From: an uncultured Shinella sp.
Lineage (GTDB): Bacteria > Pseudomonadota > Alphaproteobacteria > Rhizobiales > Rhizobiaceae
Direction of reading: 5' to 3'
Assembly (NCBI GenBank): GCA_946481465.1
Contig: CAMLOC010000005.1
Coordinates: forward strand, 1-18,158
DNA: 18,158 nucleotides
Within the stretch, counting starts at the first letter, position 1, and the number at the start of each line of letters is the position of its first letter. This document shows, in pieces, positions 6,140 through 13,486 of the stretch. The notes under the pieces were generated by a model. It did not search any database and was not told the DNA's origin. It saw nothing but the letters and a program-made list of their open reading frames with translations. Made by a program: the position numbers and the translations under genes.

Positions 6140-7315
6140 TCAGGCCGGCTGGAGAACCAGCTTTCGCCCGGTTTTCCGCTCTTCCAACACTTCCGAAAGC
6201 AGGTCCACATATTGCGCCGCGATGCTGTCCCAGCTGTAGGCCTCCGCCGTGGCCTGCGCGGCGGCCTGCATCTGCCGCATGAGTGCCGCATCCCCGAAGA
6301 CGGCTTCGATCTTGCGGGCGATGTCGGCGCCGTCCTGCACGATCGTCACGCCGTTCCGGCCATCCTTCAGATATTCCTCGATGCCGCCGACGGTGGTCGC
6401 GAACACGGTAAGGCCGCTTGCCATGGCTTCCATGCAGACCAGCGAGAAGGTCTCGTATGCGGTCGGGAAGACGAAGGCGTCGGCGGCGGCGAAGAACCGT
6501 TCGATGCCCTTCTGTTCGCCCGCATAGACGATCCTGTCGCCGGAGACGCGCGCCATGGCGCGATAGGGCGCCTGGTTGTCCGATCCGACCACGAGAAGCC
6601 GGTATTCAGGCCCCAGCCTTTCCATCGCGTCGATGACATGGGCAAGGCCCTTGCGGTCGAACTCGTGCCCGACGAACAGCAAGAGCGGAGCGTCCTGCGG
6701 GATGCCGAACGTTTCTCGAATTTCGCGCCGCGCCGAAGGGTCGGGCCTGAAGCGCTCGACATCGACGCCGTTCGGGATGACGCGAATGCGGTTTGCCGGC
6801 ACGGCGTAGTGCTTGTGCAACTCCTGGGAGACGCGGTGCGACACCGCGACGTAACGCCTGTAGCGCAGGCCTCCGATCATCCAGCGGTCGCGCAAGGCCA
6901 CCCAGGCATGCAGCGGATTGAGCATCCACCGCCATTGGCCGGCGGCCTTCTTGACCTGAAGGTTTTCCGCGTTGACGGCATGGACGACCACGACGTCGCC
7001 GGCAAGGCAATCGCCATGGCTGACGACGAGGGAGCCGGCCCGGCGCCGGACCGCGCGCGTCGCGGCGAGCGTGAAGGCCGGGAACACCACGGTGCGCGCC
7101 ATGTAGCGCATGCCGCCGCGCGTGGAGAACCGGTTCACCCAGGGGCTGACGACGGTAACATGCGTCGCCGTTTCGCCGATGTCGCGCGTCGCGGAGGCGA
7201 TGACGCCGTTGGTCAGGCCTGCCCGGTTGAAGGCCTGGGCAAGCTCCCAGGCACCCCTGTCCGCGCCGCCGATGGCGCCGAATTCCTGGATGACTTGGAG
7301 AATCTCCGGAAACAT
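6140..7315 (-). CDS. GT4-family glycosyltransferase (GT-B fold)
   Basis: 391 residues, typical for GT4. The N-terminal domain has a glycine-rich acceptor-side loop (AIGGADRG, 14-21). The C-terminal domain opens with VIPNGVDVERF (179-189), then VGHEFDRKG (215-223) and the nucleotide-sugar-binding EX7E motif (E288 TFSLVCM E296). It should be a cytoplasmic, membrane-associated retaining transferase using a nucleotide-sugar donor; the sugar is not deducible. It is the first gene of the minus-strand arm, with an AGGAAGG ribosome site before ATG 7315 and a good promoter candidate about 75-105 bases upstream. A GT-C-like membrane protein gene follows 38 bases later. Confidence 0.9.
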   Translation of the reverse strand: MFPEILQVIQEFGAIGGADRGAWELAQAFNRAGLTNGVIASATRDIGETATHVTVVSPWVNRFSTRGGMRYMARTVVFPAFTLAATRAVRRRAGSLVVSHGDCLAGDVVVVHAVNAENLQVKKAAGQWRWMLNPLHAWVALRDRWMIGGLRYRRYVAVSHRVSQELHKHYAVPANRIRVIPNGVDVERFRPDPSARREIRETFGIPQDAPLLLFVGHEFDRKGLAHVIDAMERLGPEYRLLVVGSDNQAPYRAMARVSGDRIVYAGEQKGIERFFAAADAFVFPTAYETFSLVCMEAMASGLTVFATTVGGIEEYLKDGRNGVTIVQDGADIARKIEAVFGDAALMRQMQAAAQATAEAYSWDSIAAQYVDLLSEVLEERKTGRKLVLQPA

Positions 7316-7381
7316 CCGATTACCTTCCTGGACGCGATCCGGCGCCTGTTGAACACTTCATGGCGCAATCCCGAACGCTGC

Positions 7382-7413
7382 TTCTTGAGGATACATATCC
7401 CTGTTCTTGAGGA
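7382..7413. promoter_or_regulatory. Direct repeat pair with internal dyad, candidate operator
   Basis: TTCTTGAGGA occurs exactly twice, at 7382-7391 and 7404-7413, 22 bases apart, about two helical turns. Between them GGATA (7389-7393) and TATCC (7396-7400) form a dyad around CA. One repeat falls in the spacer and the other near the predicted start of the minus-strand promoter at 7395-7423, a layout suited to repression by a dimeric regulator. The regulator is unknown. Confidence 0.4.
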
Positions 7414-7423
7414 CCGGGCCAAG
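7395..7423 (-). promoter_or_regulatory. Candidate sigma-70 promoter for the minus-strand arm
   Basis: On the minus strand CTTGGC (7423-7418) and GGATAT (7400-7395) are separated by exactly 17 bases. They match the reported rhizobial consensus CTTGAC-N17-CTATAT at 5 of 6 and 4 of 6 positions. The predicted start near 7388 leaves a leader of about 73 bases before the GT4 start at 7315. Confidence 0.42.
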
Positions 7424-7473
7424 TCCGTCCTCGCGTTAGGGTTAATTCGCAATGCCCTCTATTCTCACTGAAA

Positions 7474-7494
7474 ACCGTTACTTAAATGAGCGGT
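7474..7494. promoter_or_regulatory. Imperfect dyad and short repeats upstream of the glycoside hydrolase gene
   Basis: ACCG (7474-7477) and CGGT (7491-7494) flank an AT-rich, partly symmetric core. Downstream, GATTTGAA is repeated head to tail (7498-7505 and 7506-7513), and GCGGTAT occurs at 7490 and again at 7521, 31 bases apart. Around 7440-7530 the sequence is visibly AT-richer than its surroundings. A possible -10 CTATTC (7459-7464) has no convincing -35. This probably contains the promoter and control sites of the plus-strand gene at 7531. Confidence 0.3.
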
Positions 7495-7530
7495 ATGGAT
7501 TTGAAGATTTGAAGTATTCGGCGGTATTTG

Positions 7531-8859
7531 ATGGGCATCGTTTCGTTTTTCAGGGTGGCGGTGCTGGCCCTCGCGCTTGCCGGCTCGGGCGCGGCCGCCC
7601 ATGCCGGCGAACAGCCGCCCATGCGCCAGCGCATCGGCGGCGGCAACATGGTCACCTTCCTGACGGGCGCGCCGACGGCCAATCTCTACCAGGCGCTGCG
7701 CAAGATCGGCGCGCGGATGGGGCGCATGGATTCCTACGGCTGGCGCGACCTCGAGCGTGTCCCGACGCCGCACGATTTCGACGCGGCGATGCGCGAGGCC
7801 TACGACAACGGCATCACGCCCATCATCCTGCTCGAATATGAAGGGAGCTACCAGTTCCTGGACCCGCCGCAACCCATCGGATCCTACGAGGACTGGTACG
7901 AGGCGGGCCGCGTCTATGCGGAGCGTTTCGGGCGCGGCGGCGCGTGGGCGCGCGAGAACGGCGCGGGCGACTGGGGCGTCGATGTCTTCACGGCGATCAA
8001 CGAGCCGGACGTGCAGGCGACCATCCCGCACGACGCGTATCGCGATGCGCTCGCCGGCTTTGCCGATGGCGTGCACAGCGTCAACAAGGCGTTCCGGGTC
8101 GTTCCCGGCGGCTTTGCGACGTGCAATTCCCACGGCGACCCCACCTTCCGCGGCTACGGTCCCGCCATTGCGGGCCTGCTGAACGACGGCCGGCTCGACG
8201 GCCTCGATTTCCATACCTACTACCATCCGCGCTGGTATCCCATCGAGCGCGGCCGCGCGTTTTCGGTGCAGACCTGCTTCGACCGGTCGAAGGCGGCGCT
8301 CGGCGTCACCCGGGACATCAATTTCTATGCCACCGAGTTCAACACGGCGCGCGTCGAGACCTGGGACGACGAGGAGCTTCAGGGTTCGCTCTTCCTCACC
8401 GCCGTCTGGGACCAGCTTGGCGTGCAGAAGGCGGACGGTTCGTCGGCCACCGTCCTTGCCTTCCCCTGGAACCTCTTCGATACGGGTAGCGTGGAGGGAC
8501 CCGCCTATGCGATGGCGACGCATGCGGACCCGTGGATGCCGGACGTCCGGTCGGAGGTTCTGAAGCGGGTCGTCGATCTGGCGGGAGACATGACATTCGT
8601 CGCGCTGGACGGCAAGCGGTCGGGCACGCTGACGCTGGAGGACGACACCTCGCGCCTCGTCGTGCTGCAGGAAAGGCCCGGCTGGACGGACAGGGAGCAG
8701 GGCTCCCCCTGGACGGTCGCGGTGCCGCCATGGGCGGTGACCGGCGAGCTTTGGGGGTGGGACGGACTGAGAAGGACCTATCCGGTCGAGGGCATGCCTT
8801 CCCTCAGCCTCGATGTGTCGGGCAACGAGACCTACATGCTGCACTTCCGCCGCAAATAG
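7531..8859 (+). CDS. Secreted clan GH-A-type glycoside hydrolase
   Basis: 442 residues. Residues 1-25 form a clear signal peptide (MGIVSFFRVAVLALALAG core, cleavage after AHA), so the enzyme is periplasmic or exported. The rest looks like a TIM-barrel hydrolase of clan GH-A: AINEPD (155-160) with E158 as the expected acid/base at the end of strand 4, DFHTYYH (226-232) near strand 6, and YATEF (266-270) with E269 as the expected nucleophile. The C-terminal 100 residues are strand-rich and may be a small accessory domain. The exact GH family is not certain; GH39-like PslG of the Psl operon is a functional parallel, a hydrolase trimming polysaccharide in the periplasm. ATG 7531 is chosen because it starts the signal peptide; the adjoining TTG at 7528 is possible. 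No strong ribosome site is visible. Confidence 0.82.
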   Translation: MGIVSFFRVAVLALALAGSGAAAHAGEQPPMRQRIGGGNMVTFLTGAPTANLYQALRKIGARMGRMDSYGWRDLERVPTPHDFDAAMREAYDNGITPIILLEYEGSYQFLDPPQPIGSYEDWYEAGRVYAERFGRGGAWARENGAGDWGVDVFTAINEPDVQATIPHDAYRDALAGFADGVHSVNKAFRVVPGGFATCNSHGDPTFRGYGPAIAGLLNDGRLDGLDFHTYYHPRWYPIERGRAFSVQTCFDRSKAALGVTRDINFYATEFNTARVETWDDEELQGSLFLTAVWDQLGVQKADGSSATVLAFPWNLFDTGSVEGPAYAMATHADPWMPDVRSEVLKRVVDLAGDMTFVALDGKRSGTLTLEDDTSRLVVLQERPGWTDREQGSPWTVAVPPWAVTGELWGWDGLRRTYPVEGMPSLSLDVSGNETYMLHFRRK

Positions 8860-8894
8860 CCCGACTTTGGCGCGGCCCGGCGCGGCGGGCATGC

Positions 8895-8911
8895 TTAACT
8901 CCGCATTAACC
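8895..8911 (+). promoter_or_regulatory. CtrA-type binding box (TTAA-N7-TTAACC)
   Basis: TTAA (8895-8898), seven bases (CTCCGCA) and TTAACC (8906-8911) match the full CtrA recognition pattern TTAA-N7-TTAA of alphaproteobacteria. It lies in the 148-base gap between the hydrolase gene and the EPS operon. Downstream, GATAGT (8930-8935) could serve as a -10 with the box covering the -35, an arrangement common at CtrA-activated promoters. Confidence 0.5.
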
Positions 8912-8937
8912 ATGCAGGGCTAAACCTCTGATAGTCT

Positions 8938-8965
8938 GTTGACTGGCGATTCCCAGCCGCTACTT
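8938..8965 (+). promoter_or_regulatory. Candidate sigma-70 promoter of the EPS operon
   Basis: GTTGAC (8938-8943) and CTACTT (8960-8965) are 16 bases apart and match the rhizobial consensus CTTGAC/CTATAT at 5 and 4 of 6 positions. The leader to ATG 9008 would be about 36 bases. The alternative is TTAACC-N18-GATAGT overlapping the CtrA-type box. Confidence 0.35.
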
Positions 8966-9007
8966 GCGATTGACCCTACGGGATGTGGTCGCATCAGAGG
9001 AAGATTT

Positions 9008-10198
9008 ATGCGCGTCGCTGTCGTTCATGATTGGCTCTACGTGATCGGCGGCGCCGAGCGGGTTCTGGAGCAGATTCTCCAGGTTTTCCCCGATGCCGAC
9101 GTCTATTCGGTCTTCGAGAGCCTGAGCGAGGACGAGCGCCGGCGCATCGGCATCACCCGGCCGGTCCGCACGACCTTTCTTCAAAGGATTCCGAGGGTAG
9201 GGCGCTGGCACCGCGCCCTGCTGCCCCTGATGCCGCTGGCGATCGAGCAGCTCGACCTGTCGCAATATGATCTCGTCATCAGCAGCAGCTATGCCGTCGC
9301 GAAAGGCGTTCTCACGGGGCCGGACCAGCTTCACGTCTCCTATGTCCATTCGCCGATCCGCTACGCCTGGGATTTGCAGCACCGGTATCTGGCGGAGGTC
9401 GGCTCGAGCCGCGGCCTGAAAAGCATGCTCATGCGGGCGCTGCTCCACAAGATCCGCATCTGGGATTTCCGCACGGCGCACGGTCCCGACGTGATGATCG
9501 CCAATTCGAACTTCATCGCGCGGCGCATCCGCAAGGTCTATGGGCGCACGGCGCAGGTCATCTATCCGCCGGTCGGTCTTTCGACGCGCACGCAGGCGAC
9601 CCCGAAGGGCGACTACTTCCTGACGGCCAGCCGGCTGGTGCCTTACAAGAACATCGAGGTCGTCGTGCGGGCCTTCGCGCTTCTGCCGGACATGAAGCTG
9701 AAGGTCGGCGGAAGCGGACCCCAGGCGGAGTACCTGAAGAAGATCGCCACGCCCAATGTCGAGTTCATCGGTTTCGTCGAGGACGGCAAGCTCCGGGAGC
9801 TGATGGCCGGCGCGCGCGCCTTCATTTTCGCCGCGGAGGAGGATTTCGGCATCATCCCGGTCGAGGCGCAATCGGAGGGCACGCCCGTCCTGGCCTTGCG
9901 GCGGGGCGGCTCGCGGGAAACCGTCGTCGACGGCTATACGGGGCTGTTCTACGACGAGCCGACGCCGGAAGCCATTTCGGCGACGGTCCGCGCCTTCGTC
10001 GCCAGGGAGACGGCGTTCAGCGCCGAGGACTGCGTGACGAATGCGGGCCGGTTCTCCGCCGAGCGCTTCCGCGCGGAACTGCGCGCCGCCGTCGATGCGG
10101 CCCTTTCCGCACGGCGGAGCGAGGAGGCCGCCACGCTGGCCAGTTTCCAGAACGTCGCCGGCAGGAAGGAAAAGCCCCTTGAAGCTGCGCGACCCTAA
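9008..10198 (+). CDS. GT4-family glycosyltransferase (GT-B fold)
   Basis: 396 residues from ATG 9008, which has a good AGAGGAAG ribosome site; a frame open from 8939 lacks one and extends past the conserved N-terminus MRVAVVHDWL. Seen: glycine-rich loop VIGGAERVLE (12-21), the SYVHSPIRYAWD segment (111-122) common in EPS and O-antigen GT4 enzymes, the donor-domain strand TASRLVPYKN (206-215), GGSGP (234-238) and the EX7E motif (E278 DFGIIPV E286). It should add one sugar to a lipid-linked EPS repeat unit in the cytoplasm; donor and linkage unknown. It is the first gene of the EPS operon and overlaps the co-polymerase gene if that uses its TTG start. Confidence 0.92.
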   Translation: MRVAVVHDWLYVIGGAERVLEQILQVFPDADVYSVFESLSEDERRRIGITRPVRTTFLQRIPRVGRWHRALLPLMPLAIEQLDLSQYDLVISSSYAVAKGVLTGPDQLHVSYVHSPIRYAWDLQHRYLAEVGSSRGLKSMLMRALLHKIRIWDFRTAHGPDVMIANSNFIARRIRKVYGRTAQVIYPPVGLSTRTQATPKGDYFLTASRLVPYKNIEVVVRAFALLPDMKLKVGGSGPQAEYLKKIATPNVEFIGFVEDGKLRELMAGARAFIFAAEEDFGIIPVEAQSEGTPVLALRRGGSRETVVDGYTGLFYDEPTPEAISATVRAFVARETAFSAEDCVTNAGRFSAERFRAELRAAVDAALSARRSEEAATLASFQNVAGRKEKPLEAARP

Positions 10199-12341
10199 GA
10201 TGAAGGCGCTGGTCGTCACGGCGCTGGACCGGTTCGAGCCTCTGCGGATCCTCGTCCGGCACCTGACGCTGTTTGTCGTCATCGTGGTCGCGATCGTCGG
10301 GCTGGCCCTCGCCGCCTATCTCTTCGTGCCCGTGCGCTATGTGGCGACCGGCACCGTGCTGGTGGGCGATCCCGAGCCGGGCGTCGCGCAATCGGCGGTC
10401 GACGCGCAGAAGACCGGCGACCCCGCCGACATGGAAAGCCAGCTCATCATCGCCCATTCGCAGGTCGTGCTGCGCCGCGCGCTTCTTTTGCCCAAGGCGC
10501 AGAAGGCATTGCAGGCGGAGTGCATGGCAGGCGATGCCGCCGCCTTCGGCGGCGATTGCAACGATCTTGCAAGCCGTCCCGACAGGCTCGTCGACTATGT
10601 CTCGTCCCGCTACGGCGTCGGTTCGGTGGGCCGCTCGCGCATCATCACCATTTCCTATACCTCGCCGCAGCCCGAGGTGGCCAGCGACATGGCCAACGCC
10701 CTCATCGAGGCGTTCCTAGAGGAGCAGAAGGAAACGGTGAGCGCCAGCCGCGAGACGGCGGCGGACTGGCTGAAGAAGGAAGCCAATGCGCTCGATACCG
10801 AGATCCGCCGGCTCGACAGGCAGATAGCGGAATATCGCGGCGAGAACGGGCTGGTGCGGGGCACGGGCGGGCCGGCCACCTCGGAACTGTTGACCGGCGT
10901 CAACCAGCAACTCGCCGCCGCGCAGGCCCTGCAGGCGACGGCGGCCGCGCGACTGAAGGAAATCAACGCCGCCGATCTCGGCGGCAGCGCCAATGCGACC
11001 GCCGTGCTCGAGAGCCGCACGGTGGGCGACCTCAAGCAGAAGATCGCCGATATCGACAGCCGCCTCGGCACGGCGGCAACGACGCTCGGCCCGTCCCATC
11101 CGCGGCTCAAGGCGCTTGTCGGCGAGCGCAAGGCGCTCAACAGCCGGCTTTCGGCCGAGATCGACCGCATCGCCAAGAACGCCCGCAAGCAGTACGCGGC
11201 CGCGACCGAGCGGGTCGCCGTCCTCACCAAGCAGATGCAGGCGGCGAAGGCCGAGGTCACTGTCGCCAGCGATAGCGAGACCAGCATCGAGGACCTCGTG
11301 CGGAAGGTCGAGGTCAAGCGCCGGCAGTTCGCCGATCTTTCGACGCGCATCAACGGTCTCGAGGTCGAGCAGCGCGTGCGGTCCGGCAATGTGCGCCTCG
11401 TCAGCGAGGCGGACGTTCCCCGCAAGCCCTTCTTCCCCAAGAAGATCCCGTTTGCCGCCGCCGGCCTGACGCTGGGATTGCTGGCGGGCGCCGTCGCCGC
11501 GTTCGTCGCCGAGAAGATCAATCCCGCTCCGGAAAACCGCATCGCCGAGGATCTTCCCCGCACTCCCGTCTCCGGGCCGCGCCGGGTCTCCGCCCGCAGG
11601 GAGGATGACGACGCGGCGCCCGAGCCCGGACCAGACGCGACGTTCCTTGCCGCGATGCCGCATGTGCCGCTCGTCGCGAACCGGGTCGGCCCGCGCAGGG
11701 GAGGGAGGATGCTGGTCGAGGCCGCCCTTGCCAGCAAGGCCGCGCAAAAGGCACTCGACGCCATCGGCGCGAAGGCGGCCGGTGGCGTGGTGGCGGTCGC
11801 CTCGCTCGCCCCGGGCGCCGGCCGGTCGACCCTGGTCGCGGCACTGGCGCGCCGGGCCGCAGCAAGCGGAACCGCCGTGCTCGTTATCGACTGCAACCTG
11901 TCGCGGCCGGCGATCGCCAGCCTGCTCGATACACCGCGCGAGGCGGACTGGGCGAAGGACACGGTGCAGGATCTCGTGCTCCAGTCGCCGTTCGACGGCC
12001 TGGATGTCGTTCCCGCCGCGCATGCGCGGCGCGTGCTGCCGCCGGAATACCGCTGGGAGATGCGCCTTGCCGACCTCCTGCAATGGGCGCGAACCGCCTA
12101 TGGCCTCATCCTGCTCGACGGGCCTTCCCTGGACGACCGGGCCGTTCAGGCCGTCGTTGCGGAGGCGGACATGGTGATCCTCTGCGCCGCGCGGCAGGAC
12201 GCCGAGACGGAAGCTGCCGTTTCGCGCCTTCATGCCGTGAAGCCGGTGAGGATCGGCATCGTCACGACCCATTCCGGGCAGGACCGCAGGACGACCGAGA
12301 CGCCGCCGCTGAAGAAGGTGGCGAACCAGAGGTGGCGATGA
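10179..12341 (+). CDS. Wzc/ExoP-type polysaccharide co-polymerase with degenerate tyrosine-kinase domain
   Basis: About 720 residues, the size of fused PCP-2a proteins. Order: first membrane helix (about 25-45 from TTG), periplasmic Wzz-type region, long coiled coils (about 180-360), a GNVR-type segment with VPRKPFFPKK, second helix (about 425-445), then a cytoplasmic P-loop domain. Such proteins control chain length with Wzy and contact the outer-membrane exporter. The kinase domain is odd: the Walker A reads PGAGRST, with Arg (codon 11823-11825) for the nucleotide-binding Lys; A' is VIDCNLSRP with Asn for the usual second Asp; Walker B LILLDGPS is intact; the C-terminus has no tyrosine cluster. 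Start: AGGAAGGA (10163-10170) lies eight bases before TTG 10179, whereas ATG 10200 has no ribosome site; ATG 10200 is the alternative. Stop overlaps the next start (ATGA). Confidence 0.9.
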   Translation: MKLRDPKMKALVVTALDRFEPLRILVRHLTLFVVIVVAIVGLALAAYLFVPVRYVATGTVLVGDPEPGVAQSAVDAQKTGDPADMESQLIIAHSQVVLRRALLLPKAQKALQAECMAGDAAAFGGDCNDLASRPDRLVDYVSSRYGVGSVGRSRIITISYTSPQPEVASDMANALIEAFLEEQKETVSASRETAADWLKKEANALDTEIRRLDRQIAEYRGENGLVRGTGGPATSELLTGVNQQLAAAQALQATAAARLKEINAADLGGSANATAVLESRTVGDLKQKIADIDSRLGTAATTLGPSHPRLKALVGERKALNSRLSAEIDRIAKNARKQYAAATERVAVLTKQMQAAKAEVTVASDSETSIEDLVRKVEVKRRQFADLSTRINGLEVEQRVRSGNVRLVSEADVPRKPFFPKKIPFAAAGLTLGLLAGAVAAFVAEKINPAPENRIAEDLPRTPVSGPRRVSARREDDDAAPEPGPDATFLAAMPHVPLVANRVGPRRGGRMLVEAALASKAAQKALDAIGAKAAGGVVAVASLAPGAGRSTLVAALARRAAASGTAVLVIDCNLSRPAIASLLDTPREADWAKDTVQDLVLQSPFDGLDVVPAAHARRVLPPEYRWEMRLADLLQWARTAYGLILLDGPSLDDRAVQAVVAEADMVILCAARQDAETEAAVSRLHAVKPVRIGIVTTHSGQDRRTTETPPLKKVANQRWR

Positions 12342-13486
12342 CACCGGCGCGCCTCCTGTTCGTCAACCATGTCAGCTCCATGTCCGGGGCCGAATTCGTG
12401 CTGGCGCAGGTGGCGCAGGCCTTCCCCGGCGCCTCCGCCTTCCTCTTCGAACAGGGGCCGCTGCTCGCCGCGCTCGAGGCGCACGGCCTCAAGGGCATCG
12501 TCGCGAAGAACGGCGCGGGCCTCGGCGGGATCAAGCGCGACAAGTCTCTTGTCCGGGCGCTGCCCGCGCTCGCCAAGCTTGCGGGCCTGGTGCGCGAGAT
12601 CGCAGGGGTGGCCCGCGCGCATGACGTCCTCTATGCCAATTCGCAGAAAGCCTTCCTGCTGACGGCGCTGGCGGCGACCATCGTGCGCCGGCCCCTGGTC
12701 TGGCATCTTCACGACATCCTGAACCCGGAGCATTTCGGCGGCATGCAGCGGCGCCTGCAGATCGGCCTCGCCAACCGGGTCGCCACGCGGGTGGTCGTGC
12801 CCTCCCGGGCCTGCGCCGACGCCTTCGTGGAGGCCGGCGGGCGACCGGATGTCGTGGCGGTCGTTCCCAACGGCGTTTCCCCGCCGCAGGCCGCGCCGAG
12901 ACCGACGCGCGAAGCGCTCGGCCTGCCGGAAGGACCGCTGGTCGGCGTGTTCAGCCGTCTGGCGCATTGGAAGGGGCAACACGTCCTCCTGAAGGCGTTG
13001 CACGAGACGCCCGGGGTCGGCGCGATCGTCGTCGGAAGCGCGCTCTTCGGGGAGGAAGCCTACGAGCGGCAGTTGCGCGCCATGGTGACGGAACTCGGCC
13101 TTGGAGAGCGCGTCACGTTTCTCGGCCAGCGCAATGACGTCATGCGGCTGATGTCGGCGGTCGACTGCGTGGTGCATCCTTCAACCCTCGCCGAACCCTT
13201 CGGCCTGACACTGGTCGAGGCGATGATGGCACGGACGTCGGTCGTCGCCACGGATGCGGGCGCCGCACGCGAGATTCTCGACGACGGGCGGGCGGGGCAA
13301 CTCGTGACGCCCGGCGATGCCGGGTCGCTGGCCGCCGCGCTGAAGGCGTTCTTCGCCGCTCCGCAGGATTTCTCGCAGCAGCGCGACCATGCGGCCCTGC
13401 GCGCGGCCGAACGCTACAGCGCCGACAGGATGCGCGGCGATATCCAGGCGCTCGTCGGGGAGCTTGCGGCGGGACGCTCCGGATGA
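12338..13486 (+). CDS. GT4-family glycosyltransferase (GT-B fold)
   Basis: 382 residues. The ATG at 12338 overlaps the co-polymerase stop by four bases and has an AGAGG site about six bases upstream. Features: N-terminal SSMSGAEFVLA (13-23) as acceptor loop, VWHLHDIL (121-128), VVPNGVSPP (175-183), the donor-domain opening VFSRLAHWKGQH (204-215), VVGSALFG (231-238) and the EX7E motif (E286 PFGLTLV E294). Predicted to be a cytoplasmic retaining transferase adding a sugar to the EPS repeat unit; donor unknown. Its stop overlaps the polymerase start by four bases, so co-polymerase, transferase and polymerase are translationally coupled. Confidence 0.92.
   Translation: MTPARLLFVNHVSSMSGAEFVLAQVAQAFPGASAFLFEQGPLLAALEAHGLKGIVAKNGAGLGGIKRDKSLVRALPALAKLAGLVREIAGVARAHDVLYANSQKAFLLTALAATIVRRPLVWHLHDILNPEHFGGMQRRLQIGLANRVATRVVVPSRACADAFVEAGGRPDVVAVVPNGVSPPQAAPRPTREALGLPEGPLVGVFSRLAHWKGQHVLLKALHETPGVGAIVVGSALFGEEAYERQLRAMVTELGLGERVTFLGQRNDVMRLMSAVDCVVHPSTLAEPFGLTLVEAMMARTSVVATDAGAAREILDDGRAGQLVTPGDAGSLAAALKAFFAAPQDFSQQRDHAALRAAERYSADRMRGDIQALVGELAAGRSG

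Noticed and set aside
7452..7841. Plus-strand frame of 129 codons starting in the divergent intergenic region
   Set aside because: It runs into the hydrolase gene in another frame; after its first 35 codons the translation becomes Arg/Ala/Gly-rich shadow sequence, and it has no ribosome site.
8859..8890. GC-rich dyad (GCCCG and CGGGC) just after the hydrolase stop, considered as a terminator
   Set aside because: Arms are only five bases, alternative pairings abound in this GC-rich stretch and no T tract follows.
7465..8913. Minus-strand frame of 482 codons opposite the glycoside hydrolase
   Set aside because: Antisense shadow; the plus-strand frame has a signal peptide and two catalytic glutamates in proper context.
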